Source: Pyrobaculum sp.
GTDB lineage: Archaea > Thermoproteota > Thermoprotei > Thermoproteales > Thermoproteaceae
Direction: 5' to 3'
DNA: 11,357 nt
Assembly (NCBI GenBank): GCA_009903905.1
Contig: WYEI01000027.1
Coordinates: 1 to 11,357, forward strand
The translations under genes were made by a program, and so were the position numbers. A model generated the notes under the pieces. It had not been told where the DNA came from. It was given only the letters and a program-made list of their open reading frames with translations, and made no database searches. Shown piece by piece: positions 7,089 through 11,357 of the stretch (within the stretch, counting starts at the first letter, position 1; the number at the start of each line of letters is the position of its first letter).

Positions 7089-7611
7089 TACCGAGGAGAC
7101 ACCTCTCCAGCTCGCCCCTCAAAAGAGCCTCCGCGAGGCTTGCAAGTTCTTCGATACGCTTAAGGGTGGGGAAGGGGTAGCCGAATAAGAAGTAGCGGTG
7201 GTATAGCTCTTTCCACTTCTCAACAACTCTGTCGCGGCACAGCCGCAACATCTCGAGGGGGTGTTTCCTCCAGAGGTAGGTGCCGTCCCACCTAAACATT
7301 CTCTGATCTGCGCAGTCTAACATACAGTGGAGCACAGCCGCCTTTAGATGCTCTTCGTTGAGTCTGCCGTATTGCCTAAGGATCTCGTATAGGAGATCCA
7401 CGCCGTGTAGCGCGGCCACGCTGAGACCCAACCCACCGGCGGCCGTAATAGGCGATGCGAGCAAGCCGCACACGGCGTCGTGACCCCCCGCCCCCTCCTC
7501 CCTCAAAACCTCGTCAAGTTCCCTATCGATAAGCCTATCCACAAAACGCGCCACAGCCCCAGAAATACCCAGAAGCTCTGCGCAACGCACATGACAACGC
7601 CAAGAAGTCAC
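7081..7611 (-). CDS. Cys/His-rich helical protein of unknown function, first gene of a two-gene operon
   Basis: The GTG at 7611 gives 176 residues. A longer reading from a TTG at 7668 is possible, but the TATA-like box at 7630-7637 lies within it and suits a start near 7611. Visible features: CHVRC at 6-10, GGHDAV at 42-47, HCMLDCAD at 95-102, RWDGTYLWRKHPLE at 107-120, and an aromatic YHRYFLFGYPFP at 137-148, all within a mainly helical protein. The spacing of H7, H44-D45, H88/H95 and D99/D102 loosely recalls an HD phosphohydrolase, but the usual flanking residues are absent, so I do not call it. The Cys and His residues could instead bind metal. It is co-translated with the 95-residue protein. 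Function unknown. Confidence 0.75.
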   Translation of the reverse strand: MTSWRCHVRCAELLGISGAVARFVDRLIDRELDEVLREEGAGGHDAVCGLLASPITAAGGLGLSVAALHGVDLLYEILRQYGRLNEEHLKAAVLHCMLDCADQRMFRWDGTYLWRKHPLEMLRLCRDRVVEKWKELYHRYFLFGYPFPTLKRIEELASLAEALLRGELERCLLGSA

Positions 7612-7629
7612 ATATACCCGCACTGAATA

Positions 7630-7637
7630 AAATTTAA
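7630..7637 (-). promoter_or_regulatory. Putative TATA box for the 176-residue gene
   Basis: TTAAATTT on the minus strand, extended by TATT, stands about 22 bases before the GTG at 7611. The spacing suits a leaderless start and is the main reason for preferring that GTG over the upstream TTG at 7668. Confidence 0.5.
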
Positions 7638-7848
7638 CGTTACACAGCGAGCTATCACATACCGCCAAGGGTCCTTGGCCGGGGCGTTACGCGTGGCGGT
7701 TGAGGCGCCGTATGAGCGGCTCCTCAGTTGGCAGTAAGCCTACGAGGTCCATGAGACGTTGCCGTAACCTAAGCCGCTTGGATATCTGGACGAGCTTCCG
7801 GGGCCTTGAGAGATGGGAGATCCTACGTAGCTGAGGTTGGGAAAGCCT

Positions 7849-8655
7849 TTATTGATCCCCGCAACCGCTATCGGTCTCACAGTTTTTAGATGCCGAGGCG
7901 TCAACAGGAGGACCAGAGGGCTGGAGAAGGGCCTTCCTTATGGCCTCTAGGAGTTCTAGGCCGAACCTCTCGGCGTGTTGCGCCGCCAGTCTCTCCGCCT
8001 CTTCACGTTCTTCGCCGGGATCATGCACCAAGGAGTTACGGATTCTAGGCAAGCTAAACTTCTCGTTGATTTTGTAGGTTATGCCGAAGTCTTTGCAGAA
8101 CTGTTTAGCCCACTCCTTGTTGCACCGTCTCCCGTACCCAAGCGCGGCGGCTAGAAGCTCAAACGCGATGTAGTATTTGAGGAACTTGTCCAGAGGGTCG
8201 TCGTCTACGTCGCCAGCTATCCACCACTTAAGCACCCTTATGAATTTCTTCGACTCCGGCTTGTCTCTAATCGTAGTTAAAAGTCGCATGTACATAGCCA
8301 CCAATTCTTTCCAATTCATAGTATACGATGCCGCTTTGGCCTGGTCATATATGAGAGCTACATCTTTCGCCTCTATCACCTGTCTATCCCCCTCACGCCG
8401 TTGGCTAGCTTGGTTCACGTTTATCTGTTCAACAGAAAAGGCTCTCCCGAATACGAGGGTTAGGGCCGAGGCGACAACCTCAGCCAGCTCACGTCCTTTT
8501 TGCTTCGCTCCCTCTCTATTCTCAGCGTGTACAGTCGCAGTTCCGTGGACAATGTCGCCGTCAACTCTCAACCTAACGCCGCAACACTCCAACTCATCCC
8601 GCAGAGGAAAACCTACGGCGCATCTAAGCAAAAAGTTTACTTCAAAGCGTTCCAT
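7849..8655 (-). CDS. HEPN-domain protein, MauJ/ApeA-like, putative RNase
   Basis: A 268-residue protein. The N-terminal 85 residues look like a beta-rich domain (VNFLLRCAVGF, GVRLRVDGDIVHGTATVHAE). The C-terminal half is helical: DKFLKYYIAFELLAAALG (157-174) is followed by LPRIRNSLVHDP (202-213) and a long helix to about 245. The segment RNSLVH (206-211) is an exact R-x4-H motif, the catalytic signature of HEPN ribonucleases, in the position expected for the Apea-like/MauJ group. HEPN proteins of this kind act as RNases in toxin-antitoxin, CRISPR-linked and abortive-infection systems. The residues after about 246 (GPPVDASASKNCETDSGCGD) look disordered. A TATA box precedes the ATG. No antitoxin-like partner (such as an MNT nucleotidyltransferase) is adjacent. 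The HEPN call is fairly firm; the substrate is unknown. Confidence 0.7.
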   Translation of the reverse strand: MERFEVNFLLRCAVGFPLRDELECCGVRLRVDGDIVHGTATVHAENREGAKQKGRELAEVVASALTLVFGRAFSVEQINVNQASQRREGDRQVIEAKDVALIYDQAKAASYTMNWKELVAMYMRLLTTIRDKPESKKFIRVLKWWIAGDVDDDPLDKFLKYYIAFELLAAALGYGRRCNKEWAKQFCKDFGITYKINEKFSLPRIRNSLVHDPGEEREEAERLAAQHAERFGLELLEAIRKALLQPSGPPVDASASKNCETDSGCGDQ

Positions 8656-8670
8656 ACCTCAGCTTCTGTG

Positions 8671-8680
8671 GTATTTATAA
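8671..8680 (-). promoter_or_regulatory. TATA box of the HEPN gene
   Basis: TTATAAATAC on the minus strand is centred about 21 bases before the ATG at 8655, giving a leaderless or nearly leaderless message. Confidence 0.65.
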
Positions 8681-8907
8681 TACTCGTCGGCCTCTCAATT
8701 AACCCACAGTCGTCGAGAACTATGGCGGTCTCCACCTTGGCGAGCATCTGGCAGACAATATGTTTGAGTTTTTTTGGCGTAATCGCGCCGGCAGTGCGTT
8801 TGTTTCAGTTTTCAACGCACTCGGTTTGTGGAGTGATCTGAGACGCTTGACGAGCCGGCGTTGCATGACGGCGAGACGATCACTGTAATTGAGAGCTGGC
8901 GACGGAA

Positions 8908-9351
8908 TTACCTCCGGCGGGACTCTTCTTTATCGCCGTCGCTTGATGAGGTTGAGGCGATGAACGCTATCACCCCAACTACGGCGGCGATGAGTAGCAA
9001 TGGCTTCCACGGAATTAGGGTGGCTGGTTTCGGCGGCTTTTGCGCACTCTCTATTGGCTTCGCTACTTTATGGGGGATGTTGTGTCTCTTTAGTATCTCC
9101 AAGAGGTAATGGTCGTAGGGGTAGGAGCCGTAGACTAGATGTTCTAGGTATTCCCGCGACACCTCAATCTCGGCATCGAGAGTTCCATCTTGGTAGCCTC
9201 TGACGTGAACCTCATATGTGTCGTCTAGCGGCTTTACAAGGCCGAAGACCTGCCCCGGCTTCCAAACCTGCAACAGGGTATCCCTAAATCCCTCTTTGAC
9301 AAGTACATCTTTGACGCAATCCAAACACGGAACCCATACACGGCCGCTCAT
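8908..9351 (-). CDS. Small tail-anchored membrane protein of unknown function
   Basis: A 147-residue protein with a soluble N-terminal domain (residues 1-97), a proline-rich linker (QKPPKPATLIPWKP), a single hydrophobic segment PLLLIAAVVGVIAFIAS (117-133) and a short charged tail (DGDKEESRRR). There is no N-terminal signal, so the protein is predicted to be inserted by its C-terminus with the soluble domain in the cytoplasm. The soluble domain has CLDC at 9-12, then WKPGQVFGLVKPLDDTYEVHVRGY (30-53), which looks like a small beta barrel, and a helical EYLEHLVYGSYPYDHYLLEILKRHNI. I do not recognise the family, though it reads like a conserved Thermoproteales protein. The ATG at 9351 has a TATA box (9384-9375) at a suitable distance. 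Confidence 0.75.
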   Translation of the reverse strand: MSGRVWVPCLDCVKDVLVKEGFRDTLLQVWKPGQVFGLVKPLDDTYEVHVRGYQDGTLDAEIEVSREYLEHLVYGSYPYDHYLLEILKRHNIPHKVAKPIESAQKPPKPATLIPWKPLLLIAAVVGVIAFIASTSSSDGDKEESRRR

Positions 9352-9359
9352 GTAGAAAT

Positions 9360-9877
9360 ATGAGATGCTATGTAGTTAAAAAACCTATCGAGGCGATTTG
9401 TTATCAAGTGTCTACTTGTACATTGTTCACGGAGTTATTTGCATCTCGGGGGCCGCTTGAGAACTTTCTCACAGCCTGGGGGGATTTCGTGGAGAGGCGT
9501 TCTTAGCTTGTGGTCGAGGTGGAGACTCTCTACGGCACAGTCACGGTGGTTCACAAGGTTGTGGAGACCGTGGAGAGGGCTGGGGGCGGAAGATGTGGAT
9601 CGTGGTGCCTAACCCACAGGCGGTCATCTACCTGCCGCTGTTGCTGAAGACCCGGAGGGAGCTGAGGAAAGAACACGACGTAGAGTTCTACACGCTTGAC
9701 GTCACAAGCCGCGGCCTCGTCCGGCTCACCGACGTCGCGACGATGCTGGTGAAGAAATGTAAAGAGACGACGGAAGGCGCCGAGGAGACCAAGCGACACG
9801 CCGCTACACCTCCCACAACAAAAGACTCAGACACCCTGACACACAGCCTACACAGACGGCGACAAATACGTATCTAA
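9360..9877 (+). pseudogene. Broken gene with in-frame TAG and a frameshift, possibly CARF-like
   Basis: Three protein-like pieces follow one another on the plus strand. 9360-9503 reads MRCYVVKKPIEAICY... and ends LENFLTAWGDFVERRS before a TAG (9504-9506). In the same frame, 9507 onward reads LVVEVETLYGTVTVVHKVVE and AGGG to about 9590. The reading then continues, one base back, from 9593 as MWIVVPNPQAVIYLPLLLK, then EFYTLDVTSRGLVRLTDVA, to a stop at 9877. The order helix, EVETLYG strand, amphipathic helix, GGG turn, strand, small helix resembles the Rossmann-like CARF domain of CRISPR-linked regulators, but this is only a pattern impression. No TATA box is found before 9360. The last 40 residues are low in hydrophobics and may be read-through. 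9593-9877 alone could be expressed as a 94-residue protein, though no ribosome site supports this. Confidence 0.5.
9375..9384 (-). promoter_or_regulatory. Putative TATA box of the tail-anchored protein gene
   Basis: GTTTTTTAAC on the minus strand is centred about 28 bases before the ATG at 9351, consistent with a start of transcription a few bases before the codon. Confidence 0.5.
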
Positions 9878-10117
9878 CTTGCCGGCCCCGCCCACTTCCA
9901 AAAGGAATAGGTACTTGAGATTGCCAGCGGCATTGAGTACAAATACAACGAAGGAAATACGGCTTCGTCAACAACTTAACAAGCGGTGGCATTCGCTCAT
10001 ACGCTCTCGCCTTAAACATTTGAGACAGGTGTTGAATAACTGAGGAAGAGCCCAGAGAGGGAAGAAGCTGGCCAAGATGCTAGTCCAAACCGCAAGGTGG
10101 CGAGAGGGAGAGGTTGT

Positions 10118-11122
10118 CTAGGTCTGGAAGACTAGCGTAAATACGCCGCCTAGAGAGATTACGTCGCCTGGGTTTAGTTTGACTTCGCCGGCGCCTCTGA
10201 TGTCGCGGTCGTTGACATATGTGCCGTATTGACTACCCAAATCCTCAATATACCAGCCATCAGTTTTCCTCCTAATAACTGCGTGAGCTTCTGAGATGCG
10301 GTTAAGCCGTGGGGCGTTAGGAAAAATCGAGGCAACCCAAGACCTACCCAAAACGGCGTCGCCTCTCAACTCCACCCGCGAACCATCGGGCAAGACGAGA
10401 AACGCCACAGAGACAAACACAGGCGGCGGAGGCGGCGGAGCTAGATGCGTAGGCGTCGTTGAGGTCGGCCTAGACGCAACAGAGAGGAAACGAAGCGCGG
10501 AGGAGGTGTAGAGGTAGGCGACGTTGATAAGCCACCCATGCCAACGTGCAGCTTGCTTAAACTCCTCTATGCCAGTCACCTCTCCAAGCTCCTCGAAGGC
10601 GGCTTTATAAAATTTTGCCCTGAAATATTCGGCCGCCAGAAGTGCCGGGATTAAGAGCAATAGAAACAAGAGAATCTGAAAAGCTGAAAGTAAAACTAGT
10701 TCATAGTGATGCAAGATCTTGATTAACTGTTCCGGAGATAGCGAAGACGGTAGCGAAGACAAGTCAATGGAGAAGATGTCTTTGAGGACTGTTTTGGTCG
10801 TCACAATGATTAAAAGAGATAAGGCGTAACTCGCTACCTGAATGTATGCACCGTTTCTAACGTTGTGCCATATTTTGGGTCTGTGAAGTATCTCGCTGAT
10901 TTTCTTGAATGAAATAAGCGAAGCCAGAACCAGCGATACTTCTATTACGACTAGAAGCACTGCGAAAAAGTAAAGTGGGTCTGTGGATATGCCAATAAAG
11001 TCCCCAAAGACATACATCCCAACTACCGCAATCAGCACTATGTCTATAATGAAAACCGCCAGGTAGATGTGGGAGGCGGGCTCTGCCGCCCAAGCCAAAT
11101 CGTTGCGAGTCGCGATAGACAT
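10118..11122 (-). CDS. Polytopic membrane protein with a C-terminal FHA domain
   Basis: From the ATG at 11122 the protein has 334 residues. An in-frame ATG three codons upstream (11131) is possible, but the TATA box centred near 11148 is 26 bases from 11122 and only 17 from 11131. Hydrophobic segments lie at about 19-41, 50-71, 95-110 and 142-165, giving four probable membrane helices. A proline run (APPPPPP, 228-234) links to an FHA domain at about 255-334. FHA landmarks are GRS (259-261), S277 and H280 in SEAHAVI, and GTYVND with N304. The usual Arg next to the serine is absent (SEAH), so phosphothreonine binding may be altered. FHA domains recognise phosphothreonine, so this is probably a membrane-bound receptor or scaffold for a Ser/Thr kinase pathway. 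It is divergent from a secreted-protein gene. Confidence 0.85.
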   Translation of the reverse strand: MSIATRNDLAWAAEPASHIYLAVFIIDIVLIAVVGMYVFGDFIGISTDPLYFFAVLLVVIEVSLVLASLISFKKISEILHRPKIWHNVRNGAYIQVASYALSLLIIVTTKTVLKDIFSIDLSSLPSSLSPEQLIKILHHYELVLLSAFQILLFLLLLIPALLAAEYFRAKFYKAAFEELGEVTGIEEFKQAARWHGWLINVAYLYTSSALRFLSVASRPTSTTPTHLAPPPPPPVFVSVAFLVLPDGSRVELRGDAVLGRSWVASIFPNAPRLNRISEAHAVIRRKTDGWYIEDLGSQYGTYVNDRDIRGAGEVKLNPGDVISLGGVFTLVFQT

Positions 11123-11126
11123 CAGG

Positions 11127-11152
11127 TACATAAATTGTTGATAGTTTAAAGG
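11127..11152. promoter_or_regulatory. Overlapping divergent promoters
   Basis: The 31-bp gap between the two divergent starts (11122 and 11154), with a few bases of the FHA reading frame, must hold both promoters. CTTTAAACT (minus strand, 11152-11144) suits the FHA gene start at 11122. ATAAAT (plus strand, about 11130-11135) is about 22 bases before the ATG at 11154. The two pre-initiation complexes would overlap, so simultaneous firing looks unlikely. Confidence 0.5.
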
Positions 11153-11153
11153 T

Positions 11154-11357
11154 ATGCGTCTTGTTGTCTTGGTGGTTCTTTTTGTCGCGTTGGGCTGGGG
11201 CGTTACGGTTTCTGCGTCTTGGCATGGTAGCTTTAGTGGGGTTTCTGTCTCTTTGTGGTATGTGGCAGATGTAGACGTCGTCTCTTCAAAATCTGGCGTG
11301 TGGTGGCCGGGGGAAGAGGTGGAGGTGCATTACATAGCTAAAAACGGGCGGTTGGAC
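11154..11357 (+). CDS. Secreted or surface protein, N-terminal part (3' end outside window)
   Basis: The ATG at 11154 opens 68 codons with no stop up to the window end. Residues 1-21 are a classical signal peptide: MR, then a hydrophobic core LVVLVVLFVALGWGVTV, then SAS as a likely cleavage site. The mature start (WHGSFSGVSVSLWYV...) and the segment GVWWPGEEVEVHYIAKNG read like a beta-sandwich domain of an extracellular protein, such as a CARDB or other Ig-like fold; this is not certain. Third positions are 71% G or T (48 of 68), opposite to the first gene of the window. The divergent FHA membrane protein suggests a shared envelope or signalling role. Confidence 0.75.
   Translation, partial: MRLVVLVVLFVALGWGVTVSASWHGSFSGVSVSLWYVADVDVVSSKSGVWWPGEEVEVHYIAKNGRLD

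Noticed and set aside
6678..7163. Plus-strand 161-codon open frame
   Set aside because: Most of it is antisense to the overlapping 95- and 176-residue genes, which have a promoter, ribosome site and better protein character; only the first ~35 codons are kept as a finding.
9804..10019. Minus-strand 71-codon frame
   Set aside because: No promoter or ribosome site, and it is antisense to the coding debris on the plus strand.
10296..10511. Plus-strand frame with a poly-Gly run
   Set aside because: The glycine run is the reverse complement of the proline linker of the FHA protein.
1..11357. CRISPR array, transposase, tRNA or rRNA genes
   Set aside because: No regularly spaced repeats, terminal inverted repeats with a transposase, or tRNA-like cloverleaf sequences were seen on either strand.

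Overview
The window looks like accessory DNA from a hyperthermophilic crenarchaeon of the order Thermoproteales, most likely Pyrobaculum or a close relative. This is inferred from moderately high G+C, T/A-rich boxes about 20-30 bases before start codons (leaderless transcription), Shine-Dalgarno sites only before internal operon genes, GTG starts, and overall protein flavour. No RNA gene, CRISPR array or transposase was found.

Layout. 2-184 is the end of a plus-strand gene, probably a PAC2-type proteasome assembly chaperone. 185-1105 has no intact gene. It holds a decayed minus-strand copy of the 5' end and upstream region of the large NTPase found later (clear from about 480 to 853, probable down to about 241). 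1136-2121 is a plus-strand two-gene operon: a Panacea/DUF4065-like protein overlapping a helical protein of unknown function. Tail to tail with it, 6558-2326 encodes a 1410-residue NTPase with two P-loops and a long helical C-terminal half (STAND-like). Its upstream region holds inverted repeats and is the template of the decayed copy.

7611-6801 (minus) is an overlapping pair of unrecognised genes. 8655-7849 (minus) is a HEPN-type protein (MauJ/ApeA-like) with an intact R-x4-H motif. 9351-8908 (minus) is a small protein with a C-terminal membrane anchor. 9360-9877 (plus) is a broken gene with an in-frame TAG and a frameshift. 11122-10118 (minus) is a membrane protein with a cytoplasmic FHA domain. 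It is divergent, with a 31-bp gap, from a secreted-protein gene (11154 onward) cut by the window end.

How the genes may work together. No known complete system is recognised. The mix of a Panacea-like pair, a giant STAND-like NTPase with a decaying paralogue, a HEPN putative RNase, a possible CARF-like relic and several orphan small genes resembles a defence or toxin-antitoxin island. That is an inference from family types, not from a shared operon: each unit has its own promoter-like box. The FHA/secreted divergent pair at the right edge looks like a separate signalling or envelope locus. Third-position base use is opposite in the two edge genes, although both are on the plus strand, which hints at a compositional boundary within the window.
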